Below, one piece after another: positions 37,127 through 44,649 of a DNA stretch of 64,000 nt. Source of the stretch: Lacunisphaera limnophila (GTDB taxonomy: Bacteria; Verrucomicrobiota; Verrucomicrobiia; Opitutales; Opitutaceae); contig NZ_CP016094.1 of NCBI RefSeq assembly GCF_001746835.1, positions 3,549,501 to 3,613,500 on the forward strand. The letters run 5' to 3'. Within the stretch, counting starts at the first letter, position 1. Every line of letters starts with the position of its first letter. The notes beneath the pieces are model-generated. The model was given only the letters and a program-made list of their open reading frames with translations. It ran no database searches and was not told where the DNA came from. The position numbers and the translations under genes were made by a program.

Positions 37127-37217
37127 CTCGCATGTGCCTTCTCCGCTCAGTATCTCCAGTAGTTCAAAAGGGTTCACTCCACGCTCGCGCGCGCGTGTCT
37201 CATCGGTAACGTTAGGC
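37083..37217 (+). other. attC 8 (135 bp)
   Basis: R'' GCCTAAC at 37083 complements cassette 8's GTTAGGC; R' GTTAGGC at 37211. Nearly the same interior as attC 4. Confidence 0.88.
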
Positions 37218-37227
37218 GGCAAGAATC

Positions 37228-37584
37228 ATGACAATCACGCTCCTTGTCCTTTTCGGCGTCTTGGCCTTTCTGATCTACGATCGTGTGTTGAGGTGGCGAC
37301 TGCTCCCCAGCGAAAAGCTGCAGGCCAACATCGACTCGGGTCATTGGCGCTATCTCAAGCATTCGATTGTCGAGTTTAGAAGAAGAGGTGGAGATCGCCG
37401 CATCGGCTCCCTACGAGCACTCGATCTTTTGCAATCCGAATCAAAGGTGGAAAGAATGGTGGGTTGGATGATCATGAAAGAGCTGTTTCCCGAGGTTGCT
37501 CAGAGGGTGCCAGGATATGACCCGACGGCAGCTCCCGAGAAGTGCCGGGAAGAAGCCCAGAAGATGCTGATCAGAATAGCCTAA
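37228..37584 (+). CDS. Cassette 9: single-TM protein
   Basis: 118 aa. N-terminal TM (ITLLVLFGVLAFLIYDRVL), then a soluble basic helical domain (HSIVEFRRRGGDRRIGSLRA). Likely an anchored cytoplasmic domain. Unknown family. Confidence 0.6.
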   Translation: MTITLLVLFGVLAFLIYDRVLRWRLLPSEKLQANIDSGHWRYLKHSIVEFRRRGGDRRIGSLRALDLLQSESKVERMVGWMIMKELFPEVAQRVPGYDPTAAPEKCREEAQKMLIRIA

Positions 37585-37714
37585 CCAGTCAGCCACAGCA
37601 CAACGCCCTTGCTCTCACCTAAATCGCCCATGATATCTCCGCTCAACATGGCCCCGTATTTCAAGAGAGTCGGCTTGCCCGCCCGGCGGGCGTGGCTGAT
37701 CTGAGGCGTTCGGC
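37579..37714 (+). other. attC 9 (136 bp)
   Basis: R'' GCCTAAC at 37579 complements cassette 9's GTTAGGC; R' GTTCGGC at 37708. Long family with GCACAACGCCCTT and GCCCGGCGGGCGTGGCTGAT, shared with attC 15; attC 16 is close (GCGAACGCCCTT). Confidence 0.88.
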
Positions 37715-37723
37715 GAGGAAACC

Positions 37724-38071
37724 ATGTTCTCGTTTTTCAAAAAGAAGCCGCCTGTGACCGAGGTCGAATTCTCAACGAACCTCGATACGAAGCATGTCGG
37801 GCCGTTCTTAGAGCGCGTATCGCAGCGCATCGAGTCCGGCTTCGGCGCCCCTGAAAGAAAGAAGGTCCTCGCCGCGATGCCAGCACCCACAGCGGAGGAA
37901 GGCGCAGACTTCAGTTTTACCGTCCGTTTTGAAGGACAGGATTCAGTCCTGAAGATCGCCATTATGCCTGACAGCCCCGAGACGGTGCTTCTCTATTTGG
38001 TATCAGCTCCTGCGCTCCATTCGATGATCGATCAGGAAATGGATCGCTTTGCTGAGGAGGTCGGCATTTGA
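37724..38071 (+). CDS. Cassette 10: hypothetical protein
   Basis: 115 aa soluble: MFSFFKKKPPVTEVEFSTN, then DFSFTVRFEGQDSVLKIAIM and acidic C-terminal helix. No family is recognised. Confidence 0.6.
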   Translation: MFSFFKKKPPVTEVEFSTNLDTKHVGPFLERVSQRIESGFGAPERKKVLAAMPAPTAEEGADFSFTVRFEGQDSVLKIAIMPDSPETVLLYLVSAPALHSMIDQEMDRFAEEVGI

Positions 38072-38078
38072 AGAAGCA

Positions 38079-38145
38079 GCCCAACAAGCGGCCAGAGCCA
38101 ATGTCGGTGCTGCGCACCGCCATGGCTAATCACTGAAAGTTGGGT
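38079..38145 (+). other. attC 10 (67 bp)
   Basis: R'' GCCCAAC at 38079 (one mismatch to the expected complement GCCGAAC); R' GTTGGGT at 38139. Hairpin CAATGTCGGTG/CACCGCCATGG, nearly the same interior as attC 18. Confidence 0.8.
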
Positions 38146-38159
38146 GAAAAGAGAAGTCC

Positions 38160-38579
38160 ATGAGCAACGCACTTCTGCCGGAATTCCAATTGAAACACGG
38201 TAGCCACGGCTGGAGAGCGGAGCTGCCGAACGCTCCGCGCTTTTTCGGAAGAGTTATCTCGCTTGTTATCGATACACGGATGACTCCGACCGAGCCGAGA
38301 GTTCTTCCCGAGATCAGCAAGAGTCATGCTTCCCTCGTTCATACAGTGCTACCAGCGCTTGCTCGGCTGCTGCCGCGCGTCGAAGAAGAAATGAAGAGCT
38401 ACCATCAGGATCATGAGCCTGCGTTCCAGGATTTCCTGGATCGTCCCCACATTTGGCTCGATTACGAATGCGATGGAAAGACGTGGAGTTTTGTTGTCGG
38501 CCGCACCGACAATCCGGACTTCGGTTACCACGCGGATTTTCGCGGCTTGGAGTTTATCGAGTTATGGGCAGCAGACTAA
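38160..38579 (+). CDS. Cassette 11: hypothetical protein
   Basis: 139 aa soluble: FQLKHGSHGWRAELPNAPRF, LPRVEEEMKSYHQDH and WSFVVGRTDNPDFGYHADF. No family recognised. The leader is longer than usual (GTTGGGTGAAAAGAGAAGTCC). Confidence 0.6.
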   Translation: MSNALLPEFQLKHGSHGWRAELPNAPRFFGRVISLVIDTRMTPTEPRVLPEISKSHASLVHTVLPALARLLPRVEEEMKSYHQDHEPAFQDFLDRPHIWLDYECDGKTWSFVVGRTDNPDFGYHADFRGLEFIELWAAD

Positions 38580-38581
38580 GA

Positions 38582-38647
38582 ACCCAACCAGTCGGCACAG
38601 ACAACGACCGGGCTGCGCCCGATCGTGTCTGACCTCAATCGTTGGCC
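38582..38647 (+). other. attC 11 (66 bp)
   Basis: R'' ACCCAAC at 38582 complements cassette 11's GTTGGGT exactly, a rare variant in both boxes; R' GTTGGCC at 38641. Confidence 0.88.
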
Positions 38648-38655
38648 AGAAGACC

Positions 38656-39123
38656 ATGATTAAACTCTACCGCAAGAATTCCGACGGCATCGAGTATTGG
38701 GAGACGTGGGAGAATAAGGGCGAGCACACCATTCACTGGGGACGGGCGGGTGACCGCGGGAAGAGCGAAACCGTGCGCGGCTCGTTTTTCCGGTCGGCTG
38801 AGAAGGCCGTCGCGGCGCAGATCGCCGAGAAGAAGAAAGAAGGGTTTCAGGAGATCAATGATCTGGAGACATTGATGATCGAATACGCCGTCGAAGGCAT
38901 GGGATCTACTGCCGATCTCGACAAGCGCCACCGACTTGAGGAGCGCATGAACGAGACACTGGGATGGACTGGTCTCGGGAATTGCGACGGAGGCAGCATT
39001 GGCAGCGGCACCATGGAGGTTTGTTGCTTCGTCGTGGATTTCGATATCGCCGCGAAAGCTGTCTCAGCCGATTTGGCCGGTACCGAGTTCGCGAATTTCA
39101 CCCGGATCTACAGAGAAGAATGA
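38656..39123 (+). CDS. Cassette 12: WGR-domain-like protein
   Basis: 155 aa. YWETWENKGEHTIHWGRAGDRGKSETVRGSFF then SAEKAVAAQIAEKKKEGFQEI matches the WGR domain, a small DNA- or RNA-associated fold, in order and spacing. The C-terminal part is unassigned. The WGR core is unmistakable; its role in a cassette is unknown. Confidence 0.7.
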   Translation: MIKLYRKNSDGIEYWETWENKGEHTIHWGRAGDRGKSETVRGSFFRSAEKAVAAQIAEKKKEGFQEINDLETLMIEYAVEGMGSTADLDKRHRLEERMNETLGWTGLGNCDGGSIGSGTMEVCCFVVDFDIAAKAVSADLAGTEFANFTRIYREE

Positions 39124-39128
39124 AGACC

Positions 39129-39194
39129 GGCCAACCAGTCGGCACAGACAACTCCGGGGCTTCGCCCCTCCGTGTCTGACCTCAAACGATCGGC
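39129..39194 (+). other. attC 12 (66 bp)
   Basis: R'' GGCCAAC at 39129 complements cassette 12's GTTGGCC; R' GATCGGC at 39188. Confidence 0.85.
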
Positions 39195-39203
39195 GGAACA
39201 AAG

Positions 39204-39449
39204 ATGAACCACCTCGCCCAGACATTCTTGATTGGCGGCGGCATTTTAGGTCTGATTCCGTCCACGCCTATCGCGGCTTATGGTTGGTTCATGCACCGCG
39301 GATTCGGTGGCGACCTCACGAACCAAGATAGAATGTTGTTGTATGCCCCTTTTGTGTGTGCAGCCGAAGTCATTATTGGGATTTGCTGGCGGAAGCTCGA
39401 CGCGAGGAAAGAGCAGATCCAGTTGCCAGAGACAACGCGCGGGAAGTGA
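39204..39449 (+). CDS. Cassette 13: small membrane protein
   Basis: 81 aa with two TM segments (FLIGGGILGLIPSTPIAAYG, LLYAPFVCAAEVIIGICW). The C-terminus QLPETTRGK is translated from attC. Unknown function. Confidence 0.55.
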   Translation: MNHLAQTFLIGGGILGLIPSTPIAAYGWFMHRGFGGDLTNQDRMLLYAPFVCAAEVIIGICWRKLDARKEQIQLPETTRGK

Positions 39450-39543
39450 CCGTGATTCGCATGGCCCAGCTCCGCTCCACATTTCCCCTAATTTCAGGTT
39501 CAGAGCGCGCTCGCGCGCGCGTGTCTCATCGGTAACGATGGGC
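39413..39543 (+). other. attC 13 (131 bp)
   Basis: R'' GCAGATC at 39413 (one mismatch to the expected GCCGATC); R' GATGGGC at 39537. Same family as attC 4 and 8. Confidence 0.8.
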
Positions 39544-39551
39544 GAACAAAG

Positions 39552-40028
39552 ATGATCGATGCCAACAACGGACGGATTGCGGTAAGCGGTGATTGCATTG
39601 TCTCCGGATCGCTCAAGAAAAGCGTTTTCATGTCGTCATCGCTGTTCCACTGTACGAAGCCGCTAACGATCAATCCGCCGTTTGCGTCATATGTCCTACC
39701 AGAGCAAAGCATCGATGGCCGTGCCTACTCCGTGAGTCTTTGGTTTAGAGAAGAATCACTCTCGCACGTCCAGCTTTGCGATACCGGAGATGAGTTCGGA
39801 AGTTCTTGGGAGGATTGGTCCGAAGAGAAGGAGAAAAAGAGAAAGCAGCACCATGACCGATTGCTTGTGTCCTTGCTGGGCCGTTCCCGCGAATACGGAT
39901 TCGGGTGGGGTAGGATTGAATCCTTGTTCGACCTGAAAGCAGCCAGCAGCTACATCGTCATTTCATACAATCAGCCCATCCAGTCGGCACAGACAACGAG
40001 CGGGAGCTCCGCTCCCGATCGTGTCTGA
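39552..40028 (+). CDS. Cassette 14: hypothetical protein
   Basis: 158 aa: MIDANNGRIAVSGDCIVSGS, then a charged EEKEKKRKQHHDR stretch and YGFGWGRIESLFDL. The tail QSAQTTSGSSAPDRV is encoded by the attC. No family recognised. Confidence 0.55.
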   Translation: MIDANNGRIAVSGDCIVSGSLKKSVFMSSSLFHCTKPLTINPPFASYVLPEQSIDGRAYSVSLWFREESLSHVQLCDTGDEFGSSWEDWSEEKEKKRKQHHDRLLVSLLGRSREYGFGWGRIESLFDLKAASSYIVISYNQPIQSAQTTSGSSAPDRV

Positions 40029-40043
40029 CCTCAAACGATGGCC
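39974..40043 (+). other. attC 14 (70 bp)
   Basis: R'' GCCCATC at 39974 complements cassette 14's GATGGGC; R' GATGGCC at 40037. This GAT/ATC pair covaries, supporting the non-canonical core. Confidence 0.85.
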
Positions 40044-40051
40044 GTACGGTG

Positions 40052-40351
40052 ATGTCGCTTCCAGCTCCGATACTTTCGAGCCAATTGAGTGCCGCTGATA
40101 TTCCCGTGCGGTTCAAAGACTGGTCCGCGATTATTCAGTTTGCTGCGACTTTCTATCCGCAAGTGGAGATACCCGCCGGATCGAAGATACGCGGGATCGC
40201 TGATATCACGCCGGGCTCGTCCATCTTGGACATTCGAGCGGCGCTATTCTTCGAATACCGCCGCTACAATCACTTTGGTTTTCTCCCTCCGGAAGATGTG
40301 CAGAAGCAGTGCCTAGAAGGCATCGAATTACTTCGCTCGAAAACCGGCTAA
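40052..40351 (+). CDS. Cassette 15: hypothetical protein
   Basis: 99 aa from ATG 40052 (a GTG at 40049 is also possible): FKDWSAIIQFAATFYPQVEI, then SILDIRAALFFEYRRYNHFG. Soluble, no family recognised. Confidence 0.55.
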   Translation: MSLPAPILSSQLSAADIPVRFKDWSAIIQFAATFYPQVEIPAGSKIRGIADITPGSSILDIRAALFFEYRRYNHFGFLPPEDVQKQCLEGIELLRSKTG

Positions 40352-40357
40352 AGCAGA

Positions 40358-40492
40358 GGCCAACCAGCAGACACAGCACAACGCCCTTTATCTCACCTAA
40401 CTCGCTGATCATGTTCTCTCTCCACATGGCCCAGTTATTCAAAAGAAACGGCTCGCCCGCCCGGCGGGCGTGGCTGATCTGAAGCGTTCGAC
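40358..40492 (+). other. attC 15 (135 bp)
   Basis: R'' GGCCAAC at 40358 (one mismatch to GGCCATC); R' GTTCGAC at 40486. Same long family as attC 9 and 16. Confidence 0.82.
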
Positions 40493-40500
40493 GAAGAAAG

Positions 40501-40824
40501 ATGAGTTTCCCAACCATGGAAGTTGTCCAGTGCGGCTCCTACAACTGGTGCCTTTTACGCGACGGGGATGATCTTATCCTAGACGTCTTATGCAGCCACA
40601 GTGCCGTCGACTATCAATTCGTGATGAGGCTCTATGATTCTGAAACAGATGAGTTCCGAAGAGAAGGAGCCAAGTATCTTGATAGGCTTGCCGAAGAAAT
40701 CCACTACTCGGCACCAGGCGTTATCGGCTCCGCCTCCAAATACAGGGTGCGCGATATAAGAGCCTCGCATGGAGAGCGTGTTAGTAGTGCGGTCAGTAAA
40801 TTTTTCGCAGAAAAGAAGACGTAA
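40501..40824 (+). CDS. Cassette 16: hypothetical protein
   Basis: 107 aa soluble: MEVVQCGSYNWCLLRDGDDL, FVMRLYDSETDEFRREG and SHGERVSSAVSKFFAEKKT. No family recognised. Confidence 0.6.
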   Translation: MSFPTMEVVQCGSYNWCLLRDGDDLILDVLCSHSAVDYQFVMRLYDSETDEFRREGAKYLDRLAEEIHYSAPGVIGSASKYRVRDIRASHGERVSSAVSKFFAEKKT

Positions 40825-40838
40825 CCAATTCAAAGAAG

Positions 40839-40972
40839 GTCGAGCCAATCAGCCACAGCGAACGCCCTTGATCTCACCTGAATCGTCGATGATGTTTCCG
40901 TTCCACATGGCCCAGTATTTCAAAAGTTCGGTCTGCCCGCTCGCCGGGCGTTGCTGATCTGAGGCGTTAGGC
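40839..40972 (+). other. attC 16 (134 bp)
   Basis: R'' GTCGAGC at 40839 (one mismatch to the expected GTCGAAC); R' GTTAGGC at 40966. Same interior as attC 9. Confidence 0.8.
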
Positions 40973-40981
40973 AAAAGCAGG

Positions 40982-41437
40982 ATGATTTCGATTCCACAAT
41001 TAGCAGAGCTGCGACTGCGGCAGTTCTGCCCAGAAGATGCGCTCTATTCGGAAGAGCCCGAGGAGCACGGCGAGTTTTTAGTTGAGAGCATCCGTGGCAT
41101 TTGGTTCTTGCGACCGGTGTCTGACCCACAGGCGACATGCACCGCATCAATCGACTTCGACGACGTTTCGACCGACTGTGGTCACGCAATTTTGAGTGCC
41201 TTGAGTCTCACGATTACAAAGCGCGATGGACCAGACGACGTAACTCGGAAGCTTGGTGTCGCTCCGGAATATATTCAGGAGGTCCGTTCTATCGATTCCG
41301 TTATTTACGCATACCGATTGGGCGGCCTGATCATCGCCTGTTCTTTTCACCGACCACTGACTGCGCAATCGTTTTGGAGCGTCGAAATCACAAACCCCAA
41401 GTTTCGTGACATCCTTGCATTTCTCAAACCGGCCTAA
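40982..41437 (+). CDS. Cassette 17: hypothetical protein
   Basis: 151 aa soluble: LRLRQFCPEDALYSEEPEEH, ASIDFDDVSTDCGHAIL and RLGGLIIACSFHRPLTA. No family recognised. Confidence 0.6.
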   Translation: MISIPQLAELRLRQFCPEDALYSEEPEEHGEFLVESIRGIWFLRPVSDPQATCTASIDFDDVSTDCGHAILSALSLTITKRDGPDDVTRKLGVAPEYIQEVRSIDSVIYAYRLGGLIIACSFHRPLTAQSFWSVEITNPKFRDILAFLKPA

Positions 41438-41534
41438 CAAGGCGCCAGACCCCACGACCATGGCTGTCACGATCCGTGCTCCGAGCAGCACGGGGCGCGC
41501 CAGCCACGGTCGTGGCTCATCTTGAACGTTCGGC
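41432..41534 (+). other. attC 17 (103 bp)
   Basis: R'' GCCTAAC at 41432 complements cassette 17's GTTAGGC; R' GTTCGGC at 41528. Internal hairpin CCACGACCATGGCTG / CAGCCACGGTCGTGG. Confidence 0.85.
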
Positions 41535-41545
41535 AACTAATCCGC

Positions 41546-41911
41546 ATGCTATCTCTGTTTTCGCGATTCCGGAAAGAGGTGCAGCTGTCGCCCCAAGATG
41601 CCTGCGAAATCGCCCGACTGTCTTATGTCGTAGGTGAGCGTCACTTCCCAAACCACGGTCGATTCATTCCGCCAGTCCGTGCAGATCTCGTGTGTTTTTT
41701 AGAGAAGAGGACTGAGTTCATCAATTATTGGATCGGATGGTCGGAAGATAAGCGCTGGTCCCCTGCGTGGTTTTTCCGAAAGGTAGAAGCCGGATTCGAG
41801 GTGGGGCGCACTTCCGTCGACGGAAAGATCGCGCAGAGCAGGCTTTTTCATTCGCCGGTCGAAGCCTGTGCCGATTTCATTCTGAAGGAACTCGATGAAG
41901 AAAGAGCCTAA
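41546..41911 (+). CDS. Cassette 18: hypothetical protein
   Basis: 121 aa: MLSLFSRFRKEVQLSPQDAC, EIARLSYVVGERHFPNHGR and INYWIGWSEDKRWSPAWFF. Soluble. Start ATG 41546; the upstream TTG lies in attC. No family recognised. Confidence 0.55.
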   Translation: MLSLFSRFRKEVQLSPQDACEIARLSYVVGERHFPNHGRFIPPVRADLVCFLEKRTEFINYWIGWSEDKRWSPAWFFRKVEAGFEVGRTSVDGKIAQSRLFHSPVEACADFILKELDEERA

Positions 41912-41972
41912 CAAGCGGCCAGATCCAATGTCGGTGCTGCGCACCGCCATGGCTCATCACTGAACGTTAGCC
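41906..41972 (+). other. attC 18 (67 bp)
   Basis: R'' GCCTAAC at 41906 (one mismatch to GCCGAAC); R' GTTAGCC at 41966. Interior nearly identical to attC 10 (CAATGTCGGTGCTGCGCACC). Confidence 0.82.
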
Positions 41973-41980
41973 AATAAACC

Positions 41981-42421
41981 ATGATCGATCTTCACGCATT
42001 ACTCATACTGTTTCTTGCTATCGTTTGCGCGCCAAAGGACACGGTAGAGATTGGTATTTTCGAAGACGAAGGACGATCAACTTACCTCGTTCTGGAAGAC
42101 GGACATTGGAAGCATCGCGACTTTGGAAGTGTCCAGAACTTCACTTTGGAGCGCCTGGAAAAAAAGATAGAGGGAAGCAAAGATGCGCCAGTGGTCAGCT
42201 ACGTTGGAAGAGCCAAGGTAGACAGTTCAGAGTTTATCCTGACTGACGAATACGCCTTCACGAATGATCTATTCGAACTTAGGAACGGCGTTTTCCTTGT
42301 TCGTGGTATTCGATCGAAGGAAGTGACCGTTGTTAGGAAATTCGAAGAAGGTATGAACCTAGAATTCCAGCTCAGGCGTCCGTCGGTTACCATAAGATGG
42401 AAGAAAGCAAAAAAGGGCTAA
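41981..42421 (+). CDS. Cassette 19: hypothetical protein with signal-like N-terminus
   Basis: 146 aa. Hydrophobic start (LHALLILFLAIVCAPKDTV) that may be a signal or membrane anchor, then beta-rich sequence (STYLVLEDGHWKHRDFGSVQ, DSSEFILTDEYAFTND). Perhaps periplasmic. No family recognised. Confidence 0.55.
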   Translation: MIDLHALLILFLAIVCAPKDTVEIGIFEDEGRSTYLVLEDGHWKHRDFGSVQNFTLERLEKKIEGSKDAPVVSYVGRAKVDSSEFILTDEYAFTNDLFELRNGVFLVRGIRSKEVTVVRKFEEGMNLEFQLRRPSVTIRWKKAKKG

Positions 42422-42486
42422 CCAGATCATCACAGACAACGATTGGGAGCTCCGCTCCCAGTCGTGTCTGAGTTCAATCGTTAGCC
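42416..42486 (+). other. attC 19 (71 bp)
   Basis: R'' GGCTAAC at 42416 complements cassette 19's GTTAGCC; R' GTTAGCC at 42480. Hairpin GGGAGCTCCGCTCCC. Confidence 0.87.
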
Positions 42487-42493
42487 AAAAGAC

Positions 42494-42922
42494 ATGTTCT
42501 CCGCACTAAAGCGCTTGTTTGGTGGCCAGCCGAAGCCCGAAGAAGTGGATCCCATTGCCGACGCGATACGTGCCGGCGCAAAAGAAGAAGCTATACGACT
42601 TGTTGCCGAAGCTGGCGTATGGATTCCCTACCGCGACCCCAAACAGCAAGCCGACGGATCACTTGCGGTGAGCTATTTCGATTCCGAATCCTGCTTCCCA
42701 GTGTTTTCATCCCTCCAGCACGTGCTCCCATTCCTTCAACGCGAAGGCTTCATCGACGGCACCCAGGTCGTGTCGACGCCGGCGCATCAAGTCAGCATCG
42801 AGTTTTTCAGCGCGAACCCGCATTTGGGAGAGACCCTAACACTGAATCCCGGAAGCGACTCGGAGTGGAAGTTCACACCGGGGGAGTTTCAGGCGATCTT
42901 AGCGTATGCAAAGAAGGGCTAA
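42494..42922 (+). CDS. Cassette 20: SseB-like domain protein
   Basis: 142 aa. RLVAEAGVWIPYRDPKQQAD, then SYFDSESCFPVFSSLQHVLP fits the SseB-type N-terminal domain. C-terminal part is short. The assignment is tentative. Ends with GGCTAAC exactly at the stop. Confidence 0.5.
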   Translation: MFSALKRLFGGQPKPEEVDPIADAIRAGAKEEAIRLVAEAGVWIPYRDPKQQADGSLAVSYFDSESCFPVFSSLQHVLPFLQREGFIDGTQVVSTPAHQVSIEFFSANPHLGETLTLNPGSDSEWKFTPGEFQAILAYAKKG

Positions 42923-42931
42923 CAAGAATCG
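42917..42931 (+). other. attC 20 remnant (R'' box only)
   Basis: GGCTAAC at 42917 complements cassette 20's leading GTTAGCC, but the rest of the site is gone and cassette 21's start codon follows after 8 bp (AAGAATCG). Cassettes 20 and 21 are therefore fused into one unit. Confidence 0.7.
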
Positions 42932-43207
42932 ATGAGTGCCGAAGATGACGTTCCCGAATCCGTGCAAAGCACATTGCAGGCTATGGCTGGAAAGAAGGAA
43001 GCTAGTTATAGTCTGGCTGGCAGAGTCATCCTCTTCCTGGTCGTTGCCGTTGTAGGTAGCGCATTAGCGTTTGGCTTGTTTGTTCGCTATGCGATCGGAG
43101 CGAGCATGACTGCTGGCGCGCATGGCGGCGGATCAGCCCTTCCGATGATCATCTTCTTGTGGCTCGGCGGCCTAGTCGCCGCGGGTGTCATGATTTTTAA
43201 GAAATGA
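42932..43207 (+). CDS. Cassette 21: membrane protein
   Basis: 91 aa with two TM segments (VILFLVVAVVGSALAFGLFV, LPMIIFLWLGGLVAAGVMIF). Fused behind cassette 20 without an intervening attC. Unknown function. Confidence 0.55.
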   Translation: MSAEDDVPESVQSTLQAMAGKKEASYSLAGRVILFLVVAVVGSALAFGLFVRYAIGASMTAGAHGGGSALPMIIFLWLGGLVAAGVMIFKK

Positions 43208-43214
43208 AGAAAGC

Positions 43215-43271
43215 GCCCAACCAAATCCCAGAGCCAACGCCTTGCGGCGTGGCTCATCGTTAACGACCGGC
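43215..43271 (+). other. attC 21 (57 bp)
   Basis: R'' GCCCAAC at 43215; R' GACCGGC at 43265, a non-GTT core. Short stem GAGCCAACGCC / GGCGTGGCTC. Confidence 0.8.
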
Positions 43272-43280
43272 GGAAGAAAG

Positions 43281-43589
43281 ATGAACCGCACTGAATTACG
43301 CGATTTGACTTGGCCGCTGCTGCTGCAGCCCATGTCACGGGAAGATGTAGCAAGAGGCATTGCGATCACATATGCCGTTTCGAGAGAAGAAGCGCTGAGC
43401 GTGGTGGAGGAGCTTCACGGCGACATCGATACCTGTAAGCACCACATATACTCGATGCTGACCCCAGGTTCGCCGGTCACAAGGGATGCCGCACGCTTGA
43501 ATGCAAGAAAGGCAATTGCACCTATTTCTGACATTCACTTCGATGCCATATGGATGTGGGCGGATTATCTGATCGCCAAGTGCGGCTGA
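43281..43589 (+). CDS. Cassette 22: hypothetical protein
   Basis: 102 aa soluble: RTELRDLTWPLLLQPMSRED, IAITYAVSREEALSVVEEL and DAIWMWADYLIAKCG. Helical. No family recognised. Confidence 0.55.
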   Translation: MNRTELRDLTWPLLLQPMSREDVARGIAITYAVSREEALSVVEELHGDIDTCKHHIYSMLTPGSPVTRDAARLNARKAIAPISDIHFDAIWMWADYLIAKCG

Positions 43590-43593
43590 ATGC

Positions 43594-43708
43594 GCCGATC
43601 CAGCCGCCCCAGCCATCGCTCACCATCCGTCCTTTTTCGAACATGATAACCCCGCTCCAACCTCCGTCCGCCGCTCCCCGTGAGCGCGGCTGAGCTCAAT
43701 CGTTAGGC
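43594..43708 (+). other. attC 22 (115 bp)
   Basis: R'' GCCGATC at 43594 (one mismatch to GCCGGTC); R' GTTAGGC at 43702. Same long family as attC 1. Confidence 0.83.
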
Positions 43709-43711
43709 AAA

Positions 43712-44032
43712 ATGACGCTCTCACACGAAAGCCGGATTAAGCTTCTTTGGGTGCTTCCGATACTTTGCCTGGGGATAGCGCTGTTGGCCGGGCGATCCGC
43801 CATCCTCGGCATCAAGAGCGGCCAAGTCGAAGTTGCGACACGCGGAAAGCACGCGCCAATTGAAATGAATGAAGATCGGCGAGGCTATTGGGTGTCTATC
43901 GCCGCATGGAGTCTCTTTTCCGCAATTTGGATTTCCGCCGGAAGCTATGCTGCCGTTAATATCCATCGATTAAACAAGAAACAGCCTAACCAACCGCCAC
44001 AGACAACTCGGGGCAAAGCCCCTCGTGTCTGA
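43712..44032 (+). CDS. Cassette 23: membrane protein with attC-encoded tail
   Basis: 106 aa with two TM segments (LLWVLPILCLGIALLAG, AAWSLFSAIWISAGSYAAV). The C-terminal PPQTTRGKAPRV is translated from attC and closely matches that of cassette 24. Confidence 0.55.
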   Translation: MTLSHESRIKLLWVLPILCLGIALLAGRSAILGIKSGQVEVATRGKHAPIEMNEDRRGYWVSIAAWSLFSAIWISAGSYAAVNIHRLNKKQPNQPPQTTRGKAPRV

Positions 44033-44046
44033 GCTCAAACGTCGGC
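43984..44046 (+). other. attC 23 (63 bp)
   Basis: R'' GCCTAAC at 43984 complements cassette 23's GTTAGGC; R' reads GTCGGC at 44041, one base shorter than usual. Hairpin CGGGGCAAAGCCCCTCG. Confidence 0.8.
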
Positions 44047-44056
44047 GGTAGAAGAT

Positions 44057-44377
44057 ATGCCTCAGCCAACCGCAAAGTTTTTCCCGCAAGACAAGATGAG
44101 CGTGGTTTTCGGCACTCTCTCGATTCACTGCTCTTACTGGGTCGAATGGGGCGATGACCGCTGGCATGCAAAGATAGAGCGCGCTGAAGATGCGGCTGGT
44201 GGCTTACTGCCAGGATTCGACCGCCAAAAAGAGTTAGTCAGGGATGCGCTCCGTGGCGGAAAGAATCGGCAGATCACGGTCGAAGTAGGCGACGTAGGGC
44301 CGGATTCGCCAGCGTCCGTTGCAAAAGATCCGATCCAGCCGCCACCGCCAACTCGGGGCAAAGCCCCTCGTGCCTGA
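44057..44377 (+). CDS. Cassette 24: hypothetical protein with attC-encoded tail
   Basis: 106 aa: VFGTLSIHCSYWVEWGDDRW, then QKELVRDALRGGKNRQITVE. The tail PPPPTRGKAPRA is read from the attC. No family recognised. Confidence 0.55.
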   Translation: MPQPTAKFFPQDKMSVVFGTLSIHCSYWVEWGDDRWHAKIERAEDAAGGLLPGFDRQKELVRDALRGGKNRQITVEVGDVGPDSPASVAKDPIQPPPPTRGKAPRA

Positions 44378-44391
44378 GCTCAATCGGTCGC
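44329..44391 (+). other. attC 24 (63 bp)
   Basis: R'' TCCGATC at 44329; R' is weak, GGTCGC before the cassette 25 start. Same hairpin as attC 23. The core here is poorly conserved. Confidence 0.7.
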
Positions 44392-44649
44392 ATGAGAGGC
44401 TTTACTACCCCGCATCGTAGCCCACCCCAGGACCTGCCGTGGTTCGAAGAGGTTGCAGCGGTTTATCTGGGTGTAGGTGTATGCGTTTTGGCGCTGCTTT
44501 GGTTGCGTCCGGATACAGCGAAGAAAGCTGGGCTGCCATTTTCAGTTAGACTCATCCAAGATTTCCGTACGCTCGCCATACTCGTAGTTCTATTATGGCC
44601 AGGGCTTTGGATCTTTGAGCGCATGCTTAAGAACATCGGAAAGGAGTAG
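44392..44649 (+). CDS. Cassette 25: membrane protein
   Basis: 85 aa with two TM segments (VAAVYLGVGVCVLALLWL, LAILVVLLWPGLWIFERML). Its start codon lies right at the core site with almost no leader. Unknown function. Confidence 0.5.
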   Translation: MRGFTTPHRSPPQDLPWFEEVAAVYLGVGVCVLALLWLRPDTAKKAGLPFSVRLIQDFRTLAILVVLLWPGLWIFERMLKNIGKE

